Assembly (NCBI GenBank): GCA_013824055.1
Contig: PNNE01000361.1
Span: 1-6,222, forward strand
From: Rhodobacter sp.
Lineage (GTDB): Bacteria > Pseudomonadota > Alphaproteobacteria > Rhodobacterales > Rhodobacteraceae
Length of the DNA: 6,222 bases
Direction of reading: 5' to 3'
The position numbers and the translations under genes are program-made. The stretch's first letter is position 1, and the number at the start of each line of letters is the position of its first letter. The notes beneath the pieces were generated by a model. That model did no database searches. It was not told where the DNA came from and saw nothing but the letters and a program-made list of their open reading frames with translations. Positions 1-6,164 of the stretch are shown here, piece after piece.

Positions 1-90
1 TGGCGGACAGTGAGGGATTCGAACCCTCGAGACGGTTCCCCGCCTACACACTTTCCAGGCGTGCGCCTTCGACCACTCGGCCAACTGTCC
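1..90 (-). tRNA. tRNA-Ser (anticodon GGA), complete with encoded CCA
   Basis: Read on the minus strand, the sequence folds as a class II tRNA with a long variable arm. The 7-bp acceptor stem is GGACAGT pairing with ACTGTCC, followed by discriminator G and an encoded CCA (positions 1-3). The D-arm region is GCCGAGTGGTCGAAGGC. The anticodon stem is CACGC/GTGTG around loop CTGGAAA, placing anticodon GGA at 54-56. The T-arm is GAGGG-TTCGAAT-CCCTC. The long variable arm, discriminator G and GGA anticodon identify a serine tRNA reading UCC and UCU. The CCA falls exactly on the window's left edge, so what lies downstream cannot be seen. The upstream neighbour on the same strand is the alanyl-tRNA editing gene, with a 69-base gap. 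Confidence 0.97.
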
Positions 91-99
91 GTCGCAGGG

Positions 100-129
100 C
101 TGATACTCCGGCTTCGCGGGGCTGTTCAA
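100..129 (-). promoter_or_regulatory. Putative sigma70-type promoter of tRNA-Ser
   Basis: On the minus strand there is a -35-like TTGAAC (129-124) and a -10-like TATCAG (105-100) separated by 18 bases. Each hexamer matches consensus at four of six positions. The implied start is 2-4 bases before the mature tRNA 5' end at 90, a geometry common for tRNA genes. I see no good hairpin plus T-run between the alaX stop and the tRNA, so read-through from the upstream operon is also possible. This is inference from motif and position only. Confidence 0.5.
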
Positions 130-159
130 GGGGATATCTGGCTCTGCCGAGGGAAATCG

Positions 160-873
160 TCAGGCCAGCGTGATCGTCACCCGGCGGTTCTGGCGGCCCT
201 TGTTCTCGATCTTGCCGATCTCGACCCGGCCAATCTCGGAGGTGCGGCGGACATGGGTGCCGCCGCAGGGTTGCAGGTCCACCAGGGTCTCTCCGTCGGT
301 GATCCGGACCAGCCGCACCCTGCCCTGCCCCATCGGCGGACGGACGGACATGGTCTTGACGAGGCCCGGATTGGCCAGAAGTTCGTCGTCGGTGATCCAG
401 GCGTCACTGACACTCAGGTCACGGGCGATCAGGCTGTTCAGCGCCTCTTCCAGCGCGGCGACGTCGCCGGGGGGCTCGGGCATGTCGAAGTCGAGCCGGC
501 CTCTGTCCGCCCCGATCTGGCCGCCCGTCACCGGCAACGGGATCACCACGGACAGCAGGTGCAGCGCGGTATGGAGGCGCATGTGGCGGTGGCGGCGGGT
601 CCAGTCGATCAGCTGGCGGGCTGCAACACCGGCGGGAGGCATCGCGACCGGCTCGGCAGGGACCAGCGCAATGCCGTCGGCGACTTTCAGGGTCGTGGCG
701 ATCGGAACCCGCGCGCCGCGCCAGTCAAGCACGCCGCTGTCGCCCGGCTGTCCCCCGCCCGTCGGATAGAAGATCGACCGGTCGACCACGATCCCGCCTT
801 CGGGGGTGTGGCCGATCACCCGGCAATCGGCAGCGGTCTGGTAGGCGTCGTCGCGGTAAAGCAGCTCGGTCAT
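160..873 (-). CDS. alaX: Alanyl-tRNA editing protein, AlaX family (AlaX-M-like)
   Basis: A 237-residue free-standing trans-editing hydrolase related to the editing domain of alanyl-tRNA synthetase. The family deacylates Ser-tRNA(Ala), and in some members Gly-tRNA(Ala), in the cytoplasm, preventing serine misincorporation at alanine codons. The first zinc-ligand motif HxxxH is seen as HTALH (H101, H105). The second, CxxxH, is seen as CGGTH (C203, H207). The glycine-rich FYPTGGGQPGDSG at 35-47 is typical of forms that retain part of the preceding AlaRS beta-barrel domain. GQIGADRGRLDFDM at 118-131 also matches the AlaRS editing core. Length fits the medium AlaX class. The start ATG overlaps the mscS stop by 4 bases (ATGA, 870-873), and a strong Shine-Dalgarno AAGGGGG (887-881) lies 7 bases upstream. 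It is the last gene of the cysK-mscS-alaX operon. All metal ligands are present, so it should be active. The exact substrate is inferred from the family. Confidence 0.94.
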   Translation of the reverse strand: MTELLYRDDAYQTAADCRVIGHTPEGGIVVDRSIFYPTGGGQPGDSGVLDWRGARVPIATTLKVADGIALVPAEPVAMPPAGVAARQLIDWTRRHRHMRLHTALHLLSVVIPLPVTGGQIGADRGRLDFDMPEPPGDVAALEEALNSLIARDLSVSDAWITDDELLANPGLVKTMSVRPPMGQGRVRLVRITDGETLVDLQPCGGTHVRRTSEIGRVEIGKIENKGRQNRRVTITLA

Positions 874-3305
874 CGCTCGGCCCCCTTCACATCGGCCGCA
901 GGCGTCTGCGGCGCGGATTTCCCGGCCCCCGACAAGGGCCGCTCCTGCTTGACCAGGTCGGTCAGCGCCAGCACTGCCTCTGCCGCCACCATCGGATCGG
1001 GTGGCGCCGGGGGTGGCGGAGGCGGGACGATATGGATGTCCTCTTCGGCCAGCCGTTGCAGGATGCGGTGGTTGATTTCGCTGCGCACCTGCACGCCGAA
1101 GTTCACGTCTCGCAGGATCACACGGATCTCGAAGGTCAGCTGGCTGGTGGTATAGCCGGTGAAGGCGATGACTGGCGGCGGGTTCAGGACGGCAAGCGGC
1201 TGCTCTTCGGCGATCTCGCGCAGCAGCCGTTCGACCTTGCGCGTGTCCGATCCCAGCGCCACCGCCACGGGAACGACGATCCGGCCCGACAGGTTGAACC
1301 GCGTCCAGTTGGTCACCCGGCCGGTGATCAGGTCGGCGTTCGGGACGATGACGTCGCTGCGGTCGAAGGTCTCGATCCGGGTCGAGCGGACCGAGATCGA
1401 CCTGACCTTGCCCTGCACGGTGCCGACCTCGATCCAGTCACCCTCGCTGACCGGGCGTTCGACCAGAAGGATGATGCCCGAAATGAAGTTCGAGACGATG
1501 TTCTGCAGGCCGAAACCGATACCGACCGACAGGGCACCGGCGACGATCGCAAGGCCTGACAGGTCAAGCCCCGCCGCGTTGATCGCGATCAGGGCGGCGA
1601 GAAAGACCCCGACATAGCCCACGCCCGAGACCAGCGCGGTCTGCCCGCCCCGTTCCATCCTGGTCTTTGGCAGGATCTTGGTGCGCAGCGCGCCCTGGAA
1701 CAATCGCGTCAGCATGTAGCCGATCACGAAGATCGCCGCGAAGATCAGGAAATTCGACGGCGAGATCGTCGTGCCGCCGATCTGGAAGCCTACGGTGAAG
1801 CGGTTCCAGATTTCGGTCAGGTCCGAGAACCGCGCGCCCCAGATCAGCGCCAGAACCGGCAGCGCGGAAATGGCAAGGAAGAAGCCCGCCAGGACCGGCA
1901 CCAGCGCGTCCTGGGCGGTCTCCTCGGACCTGGTGATCAGCGCCCAGGCATCGCCGATCAGGCGCTGCAGGATGAAGAGGAAGGCCACCAGCGCCAGGGA
2001 CATCATCGCGGGATAGATCACCGCCTCGGCCGCCTGGACATAGCCGAAGCCGGCCAGCACCGGACCGAGGATGCCCAGAACCGTCAGGGCCCGCGCCAGA
2101 AGCTGGATCAGCCGCAGCGAAGAGCTGGAGGACCTGTCGTCCGCCTCGCGGATCTTGCGCAGCGTCCGGCCCAGGCGCAGCAGCACCAGACCGCCAGTCA
2201 GCAGGATCGGGAAGGACAAGACCGAGGTCGTGGCATCCGAATAGCCCTGCGCATCCATCGCAGCACTGCGCAGCATGTCGGCCGCGATCACCAGGCCCAT
2301 CATCACGGACAGGAAGCGTCCCTCGGCCCGGCGTTCGGGCGGCAGGGGCAGCATGGCGTCATTGCCCTGAAGGCGCGGGAAAGCCCGCGCGCCCAGCCAG
2401 GCGGCGGCAAAGACGACAAGGCCCGCAACCGGCAATGTCCCTGCGATCCGGGTCCCGACATCGCCCAGCATGGCGCTGGCCACAAGGGCCCAGGACAGCA
2501 GCACGACCCCGACGGTCGGCAGGGCGACCCCCCCGAGCGAGGCGAGAAGCGCCCAGAAATGCCGACCCCGGACCGAGGCGCCTTCCTGCAACCGCTCGGC
2601 AAAGCGTTCGATCCAGCGGCGGACATAGATCACCAGGGCCAGGGCCACGATGACCAGGATGCCGATCAGCGGCAGGTTGTCGAACAGCGATTGCCGCGCC
2701 CTCGGGTCGTCCCAGGCCTCGCCGGTCTCGTCCCAGAGGCGCTGCGCGGTGTCGGCGAAACCGATTGCCGCCTCGGGCCAGTTTCCGGGGTTCAGCGGCG
2801 AGGGCCACAGCTGCAGAAGCTGGTCGGCCTGGCGTTCGCGCAGGGTCCGGTCGATCTCGTCGATCAACCCGTCGGCGCGGCGATAGGCCTCTTCGGCGGC
2901 GATGCCGGGGGCCTGCAGCCTGACCAGCTGGCTTGCCAGTTCCTGTCGGCGCGCCGAAATCTCGTCCGCCTCGATCACCCCGTCCGCAGGCGCTGGACCC
3001 AGCGCCTCGATCTGCTGGCGGACTGTGGCGATCCGTGTCGAGTTGACGCTTTGCGCGTTCAGAAGCGCCGCGCGCCACGTCGCCAGCTGCCCGCGGATTT
3101 CCTCCATCCGCTCGGACGAGGTGTAGCGGTTGCCGATCTCGGCCTCGGCCCGTTCGGCCATCCGCTCCCACAGGGCATAGTCAAGCTCGGCCCCGTCCGT
3201 TGCCGGCTCCTCGACCGGGACCGGCGCCGCCGTCTGGTCCTGTGCCAGCCCTGGCGCAGCCGTCAGCGCAAGGGCCAGGCCCAGCCAGAGCAGAAGCCGC
3301 CTCAT
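870..3305 (-). CDS. MscS-family mechanosensitive channel with signal peptide and periplasmic helical (DUF3772-like) domain
   Basis: An 811-residue inner-membrane channel expected to open under membrane tension and release solutes on hypo-osmotic shock. It starts with a signal peptide (MRRLLLWLGL..., likely cleavage after A21). A charged, helical periplasmic region at about 40-200 resembles the DUF3772 domain of large MscS homologues. About eleven hydrophobic segments follow between 212 and 616. The pore helix and hinge match MscS: GALSVGIGFGLQNIVSN at 590-606, then ISGIILLVERPVSEGDWIEV to 627, and the beta domain (VRSTRIETFDRSDVIVPNADLI, 639-660). The cytosolic domain ends near 760, before a proline-rich stretch and a 40-residue tail. 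The frame is open upstream to an ATG at 3431, but that extension is arginine/proline-rich and overlaps cysK. The signal peptide and the ATGA overlap with the cysK stop fix the start at 3305. Its Shine-Dalgarno is weak, implying translational coupling to cysK. In length it resembles the multi-TM YbdG/MscK-like channels rather than the roughly 290-residue E. coli MscS. Confidence 0.92.
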   Translation of the reverse strand: MRRLLLWLGLALALTAAPGLAQDQTAAPVPVEEPATDGAELDYALWERMAERAEAEIGNRYTSSERMEEIRGQLATWRAALLNAQSVNSTRIATVRQQIEALGPAPADGVIEADEISARRQELASQLVRLQAPGIAAEEAYRRADGLIDEIDRTLRERQADQLLQLWPSPLNPGNWPEAAIGFADTAQRLWDETGEAWDDPRARQSLFDNLPLIGILVIVALALVIYVRRWIERFAERLQEGASVRGRHFWALLASLGGVALPTVGVVLLSWALVASAMLGDVGTRIAGTLPVAGLVVFAAAWLGARAFPRLQGNDAMLPLPPERRAEGRFLSVMMGLVIAADMLRSAAMDAQGYSDATTSVLSFPILLTGGLVLLRLGRTLRKIREADDRSSSSSLRLIQLLARALTVLGILGPVLAGFGYVQAAEAVIYPAMMSLALVAFLFILQRLIGDAWALITRSEETAQDALVPVLAGFFLAISALPVLALIWGARFSDLTEIWNRFTVGFQIGGTTISPSNFLIFAAIFVIGYMLTRLFQGALRTKILPKTRMERGGQTALVSGVGYVGVFLAALIAINAAGLDLSGLAIVAGALSVGIGFGLQNIVSNFISGIILLVERPVSEGDWIEVGTVQGKVRSISVRSTRIETFDRSDVIVPNADLITGRVTNWTRFNLSGRIVVPVAVALGSDTRKVERLLREIAEEQPLAVLNPPPVIAFTGYTTSQLTFEIRVILRDVNFGVQVRSEINHRILQRLAEEDIHIVPPPPPPAPPDPMVAAEAVLALTDLVKQERPLSGAGKSAPQTPAADVKGAER

Positions 3306-4336
3306 GCGTCTTCGTAGACCGGCGGGATCGGGCGGGCGGGGCGGTCCAGCCAATCGGGGACCGGCAGGCCCTTCTCGCGCAGGAAGGTCGGGTTGTAGAT
3401 CTTGGACTGATAGCGGCTGCCATAGTCGCACAGGATGGTGACGATGGTCTTGCCCGGTCCCATGTCACGCGCCATCCGCACCGCGCCCGCGATGTTGATG
3501 CCGGTCGAGCCGCCCATGCACAGACCCTCGTCGGTCAGCAGATCGAAGATGATCGGCAGCGCCTCGGCGTCGGGGATGCGGTAGCTGAAATCGGGGGTGA
3601 AGCCTTCGAGGTTCGCCGTGATCCGCCCCTGCCCGATGCCTTCGGTGATGGAATTGCCGGGGCTTTCCAGCTTGCCGGTGGTGTAGAAGCTGTGCAGGGC
3701 CGCGCCCTCGGGGTCGGCAAGACCGATCTTCACGCCGTTCGACTGCAACGCCTCGGCCACTCCGGCCAGCGTCCCGCCGGACCCCACGGCGCAGATGAAG
3801 CCGTCGACCTTGCCGCCGGTCTGGTCCCAGATCTCGGGGCCGGTGGTTTCGATGTGGGCCTGCCGGTTCGCCACGTTGTCGAACTGGTTGGCCCAGATCG
3901 CACCGTTCGGCTCGGTCTTGGCCAGCGCCTCGGCCAGGCGGCCGGAATAGCGGACATAGTTGTTCGGGTTGCGGTAGGGAGCCGCCGGGACCTGCACCAG
4001 TTCGGCCCCTGCCAGCCGCAGCATGTCCTTCTTTTCCTGGCTCTGCGTCTCGGGGATCACGATCACCGTGCGGAACCCCATCGAGGCCCCGACCAGCGCC
4101 AGGCCGATCCCGGTGTTGCCTGCCGTGCCCTCGACGATGGTCCCGCCGGGCTTGAGAAGCCCCTTCGCCACCGCATCCTTGATGATGTACAGCGCCGCCC
4201 GGTCCTTGACCGACTGGCCGGGGTTCATGAACTCGGCCTTGCCGAGGATGGTGCAGCCGGTCATTTCCGAAGCCTTCTTCAGCTTCAGAAGCGGCGTGTT
4301 CCCGATCGTGTCGGCCAGATCCTGATGAATGCGCAT
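3302..4336 (-). CDS. cysK: Cysteine synthase (O-acetylserine sulfhydrylase), PLP-dependent
   Basis: A 344-residue fold-type II PLP enzyme that condenses O-acetyl-L-serine with sulfide to give L-cysteine and acetate, the last step of assimilatory cysteine synthesis. The PLP-binding lysine is K44 in NPGQSVKDRAA (39-48). The substrate carboxylate loop reads TAGNTG (71-76), where classic CysK has TSGNTG. The PLP phosphate loop is GSGGT (185-189). S277 in GGSTGIN (275-281) lies where the pyridine-nitrogen serine is expected. The motif set (ETTGPEIW, IVTILCDYGSRY) recalls the bacterial/fungal cysteine synthase branch with CBS-like features more than E. coli CysK, which is about 320 residues. Cystathionine beta-synthase-like activity cannot be fully excluded, but there is no CBS-pair domain. 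The start at 4336 has Shine-Dalgarno GGAAGGA (4350-4344) at 7 bases spacing. It is the first gene of the operon with mscS and alaX, and its stop overlaps the mscS start by 4 bases. Confidence 0.93.
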   Translation of the reverse strand: MRIHQDLADTIGNTPLLKLKKASEMTGCTILGKAEFMNPGQSVKDRAALYIIKDAVAKGLLKPGGTIVEGTAGNTGIGLALVGASMGFRTVIVIPETQSQEKKDMLRLAGAELVQVPAAPYRNPNNYVRYSGRLAEALAKTEPNGAIWANQFDNVANRQAHIETTGPEIWDQTGGKVDGFICAVGSGGTLAGVAEALQSNGVKIGLADPEGAALHSFYTTGKLESPGNSITEGIGQGRITANLEGFTPDFSYRIPDAEALPIIFDLLTDEGLCMGGSTGINIAGAVRMARDMGPGKTIVTILCDYGSRYQSKIYNPTFLREKGLPVPDWLDRPARPIPPVYEDA

Positions 4337-4343
4337 GGGCAGG

Positions 4344-4350
4344 TCCTTCC
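4344..4350 (-). promoter_or_regulatory. Ribosome binding site of cysK
   Basis: GGAAGGA sits 7 bases upstream of the cysK ATG and fixes that start against the later in-frame Met25. The identical heptamer with identical spacing precedes the glxA-like gene (5463-5457). Confidence 0.8.
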
Positions 4351-4362
4351 TTGGTCCCTGAA

Positions 4363-4391
4363 GGTGTATTGGGGTCGGGGGCCAAACTCAA
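4363..4391 (-). promoter_or_regulatory. Possible promoter of the cysK-mscS-alaX operon
   Basis: On the minus strand, TTGAGT (4391-4386, a -35-like hexamer with TTGA) and TACACC (4368-4363, a poor -10 match) are spaced by 17 bases. They lie 27 bases upstream of the cysK ATG, giving a short leader. The upstream gene is a truncated relic, so the operon probably needs its own promoter near here. The -10 is weak, so this is a tentative position. Confidence 0.33.
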
Positions 4392-4640
4392 GCCGCGAGG
4401 GTGCACCGCGCGCGGTCGTGCCGGCGGGCGGCAGACCGGCTGGCCCTTGCCGCCGACGCGGCATGGCGTCAGACCCTGGCAGGGCCGTGCGAAGGCTTCG
4501 ACCCGGCCCGAAGGCCCTGTCGCACCCTCTTCCGCCAAGACTGCGGTCTTCGCAACCGCATCTGGCACCCGGCGCCGGGGGCTTCGACCTGCCGACAGGC
4601 TCGGGTTCGGCGGCGTGGTTTGCGGCTATCGCAGACTGGA
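4392..4640 (-). other. Non-conserved spacer after the truncated regulator, no recognisable gene
   Basis: From where the regulator homology ends (about 4641) to the cysK start there are about 300 bases. I translated the minus strand in all three frames and found no continuation of an AraC helix-turn-helix, which should occupy this place, and no other recognisable protein. The nominal glxA-like frame runs on to 4469 as arginine/proline-rich sequence, typical of an out-of-frame GC-rich stretch. Visible structure is minor: a hairpin GGCC-CGAA-GGCC (4505-4516), a hairpin TGCGGT/ACCGCA with a 7-base loop (4542-4560), and a perfect palindrome CCCGGCGCCGGG (4568-4579). None has a T-run, so none is called a terminator. 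The cysK promoter candidate lies at the low-coordinate end. Confidence 0.6.
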
Positions 4641-5449
4641 CGGGCTGACCTTGAAAAGATCGCGGCCCGGTCTTCCTGGCTCAGCGGCGAAGAGATGTTG
4701 TCTTTCATCGCGGCAATCACCTTGGCGACCCCTGGGTGCCGGGTCAGCATCGCCCTCGGGTAGATCGCCTTCTGCATGACGTCCGCCTCGCGGTGGCGGC
4801 CGTGCAGGCACATCTCGGCCACCGCGTCGGCAAGCGCCTTGCCATGATCTTCCGCGATCAGCGCCAGCATCATGTCGATGCCCGCCTCGCCGCCCGCACA
4901 GGAAAAATGCGTCTTGCCGATGACATAAAGTTGCTGCAGCGGCTCGACATCGAAAAGCTCGCGAAAGGCGGGACCGTTTTCCCAATGCACGGCAGGCGCG
5001 TCCTTTCCCAAAAGCCCCGCCCGCGCCAGAGTGTAGGCGCCGGTGCAGATGGCGCCGATCCCGCCACCCTGCCTTGCATGGGCCCGCAGCCAGCTCAGCA
5101 CGCTGCGGTCGGCCGCTTGCGCATCGGTGCCCGAACAGACGATGACCGTGGTTTCGCGCAGCAAGGGCTTCAACCCGTGGTCGACTGCGATCCGCACCCC
5201 GGCCGAACTCTCCACCGGCGCTCCGTCCATGCTGAAAAGGCTCCAGCCATAAAGCGGCTGCTGGCTCAGCTGGTTGGCGATGCGCAGGGGTTCGATGGCC
5301 GAACTGAAGGCCAGAAGCGTGAAGTGCGGCAAGGCAAGGAAGGCGAACTCGCGCGTCCTGACCGAGCCTGTCACCGGGACATGGGCCACACCGCGCGGGA
5401 TGATGGCGCGGGCCTCGATGAAGCGGCGTCCCTCGAGGTGAAGTGTCAT
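4469..5449 (-). pseudogene. GlxA-family (DJ-1/PfpI + AraC) regulator truncated within the helix-turn-helix
   Basis: The intact family is about 320-330 residues: an N-terminal DJ-1/PfpI (class I glutamine amidotransferase-like) sensor domain followed by a roughly 100-residue AraC DNA-binding domain. Members include regulators of betaine, carnitine and related catabolism. The sensor domain is well preserved: REFAFLALPHFTLLAF (33-48), IGAICTGAYTLARAGLL (131-147) with the nucleophile-elbow cysteine C135, HWEN (155-158) and CAGGEAGIDMMLALI (184-198). The linker HPGVAKVIAAMKDNISSPLSQED (238-260) leads into the first helix of the DNA-binding domain. Family resemblance then stops at about residue 264. 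The next recognisable helix-turn-helix motif, KVSP, is in another frame (4652-4641), so a frameshift lies near the TTTT at 4657-4654. That second frame meets a TAG at 4628-4626. The remaining 62 residues of the open frame are unrelated and arginine-rich, and no second AraC helix-turn-helix exists downstream. The start is well supported: GGAAGGA lies 7 bases upstream. A stable DJ-1-only product remains possible, but DNA binding should be lost. Confidence 0.82.
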
Positions 5450-5456
5450 GGCGCAG

Positions 5457-5463
5457 TCCTTCC
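5457..5463 (-). promoter_or_regulatory. Ribosome binding site of the glxA-like gene
   Basis: GGAAGGA lies 7 bases upstream of the ATG at 5449. It is still intact although the gene behind it is truncated. It lies just downstream of the stop codons of the creatinase frame (5483-5481) and the alternative frame (5479-5477), consistent with a former operon. Confidence 0.7.
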
Positions 5464-5476
5464 GGGTGGTCGGCGG

Positions 5477-5578
5477 TCAGTCATCTGCCAGCGCCCCGCG
5501 CCGCGGCGACAAGATCCCCAGCATGCGATTCATGACCCGCGACATCGCCCCAGGGCCCGGCGGCACCTGCCCCCGCCA
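5477..5578 (-). pseudogene. 3'-end remnant of an unidentified gene fused to the creatinase fragment
   Basis: After the creatinase homology ends (about 5586), the reading frame with coding-type base use changes. In the nominal creatinase frame the last 21 codons have only about half G/C at the third position. In the frame ending at the TGA at 5479-5477, about 29 of 33 codons end in G/C. That second frame reads WRGQVPPGPGAMSRV and continues NRMLGILSPRRGALADD before the stop. It looks like an ordinary protein C-terminus, is unlike the creatinase C-terminus, and stops 27 bases before the glxA-like ATG. The simplest reading is the tail of a gene that once lay between the creatinase and regulator genes, most of it deleted together with the creatinase catalytic domain. 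I cannot identify the protein. The evidence is base composition and position, not homology. Confidence 0.45.
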
Positions 5579-6122
5579 CCGCCCGGCCGCCCACATCACA
5601 GATTCGCGCGCCAGTGCGGATCAGCGCATGTTCCTCGGCCGACTTGATCGACCGCATCCACATCGAGGCTTGTGCGACATCGACGAACTCCACCCCCGGC
5701 AGGGCCGCCTCCAGCGCCTTGCGGTAGTCCAGGCTCACGTGATCGAACTCGATCCCCAGCCGCTTCACGCCCGGTGCAAGCTGCCGCACCGCGCGGTAGA
5801 AGTTGTCCCGCCGCCAGTCGGTGTAGGTGATGTTGCCGCCGAAGCTGCGCCGCCAGGGCTGCCCGCCGTCGATCCCGGCCGAAATCGTGGTGGCGGCACC
5901 CTGGGTGATCACCATGCCGTACTTGCGCCCGAACGAGCAGTAGAGCCAGCCGGAATAATAGGTGATGCAATGGTGGCTGGTGAACAGCGCCGCATCGACA
6001 TCGTTCGCGGCCATCCAGCCGCGCAGCTCATCCTGGCGGCGCTGCATCTCGGCGTCGGAAAAGGGCGAATCGTCCTTGCGCCCGTTGTGCCACTCCATCA
6101 CGTGCAGCATGTCATCACGCAT
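5481..6122 (-). pseudogene. Creatinase (creatine amidinohydrolase) family, catalytic domain deleted
   Basis: Intact creatinases are about 400 residues: an N-terminal creatinase domain (about 160 residues) and a C-terminal pita-bread catalytic domain. They hydrolyse creatine to sarcosine and urea. The N-terminal domain is complete and clear: TSHHCITYYSGWLYCSFGRK (48-67), ISAGIDGGQPWRRSFG (80-95), ITYTDWRRDNFYRAVRQL (98-115), GIEFDHVSLDYRKALEAALP (123-142) and MRSIKSAEEHALIRTGARIC (156-175). F64 and R66 in SFGRK match the substrate-contacting Phe/Arg described for Pseudomonas putida creatinase. Recognisable homology ends at about ICDVGG (174-179). The next 34 residues are low-complexity alanine/glycine sequence ending at a TGA. 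The catalytic histidine and the other substrate residues of the C-terminal domain (about 220 residues) are absent. The start at 6122 is supported by AAGGGTGA (6134-6127); Met5 would be too far from it. Given only the N-terminal half, a related M24-family paralogue is possible, but the match to creatinase is strong. Enzyme activity is not expected. Confidence 0.85.
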
Positions 6123-6126
6123 GATT

Positions 6127-6134
6127 TCACCCTT
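6127..6134 (-). promoter_or_regulatory. Ribosome binding site of the creatinase-like gene
   Basis: AAGGGTGA ends 4 bases before the ATG at 6122, favouring that codon over the in-frame ATG at 6110 (Met5). The gap to the putative upstream stop at 6165 is 42 bases, a spacing common inside operons. Confidence 0.6.
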
Positions 6135-6164
6135 GTCGGCAGATCGCGGCGTTTCGGGTGAACT

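Noticed and set aside
91..159. Rho-independent terminator between alaX and tRNA-Ser
   Set aside because: Only very short stems (for example GGC-TCT-GCC) without a T-run are visible.
10..1155. Long plus-strand open frame starting inside the tRNA and running over alaX and the channel gene
   Set aside because: It is antisense to well-supported genes, has no family resemblance, and is a typical artefact of high wobble GC.
3306..3431. N-terminal extension of the channel gene up to an ATG at 3431
   Set aside because: The extra 42 residues are arginine/proline-rich and overlap the cysK 3' end. The internal Met at 3305 begins a clear signal peptide and forms an ATGA overlap.
4505..4579. Hairpins (4505-4516, 4542-4560) and a 12-base palindrome (4568-4579) as terminator or operator
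   Set aside because: The stems are short, there is no T-run on either side, and such palindromes are frequent by chance at this GC content.
4536..4636. Imperfect inverted similarity between about 4536-4557 and 4614-4636, as an insertion-sequence end
   Set aside because: Matches are scattered, there is no transposase and no target-site duplication. It is probably chance.
3200..4648. Long plus-strand open frame antisense to cysK
   Set aside because: It mirrors cysK codons and has no recognisable domain or ribosome binding site. The minus-strand enzyme motifs are unambiguous.
4736..5647. Plus-strand open frame opposite the glxA-like gene and the creatinase fragment
   Set aside because: Its composition is that of an antisense shadow. 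The opposite strand carries clear DJ-1 and creatinase motifs.
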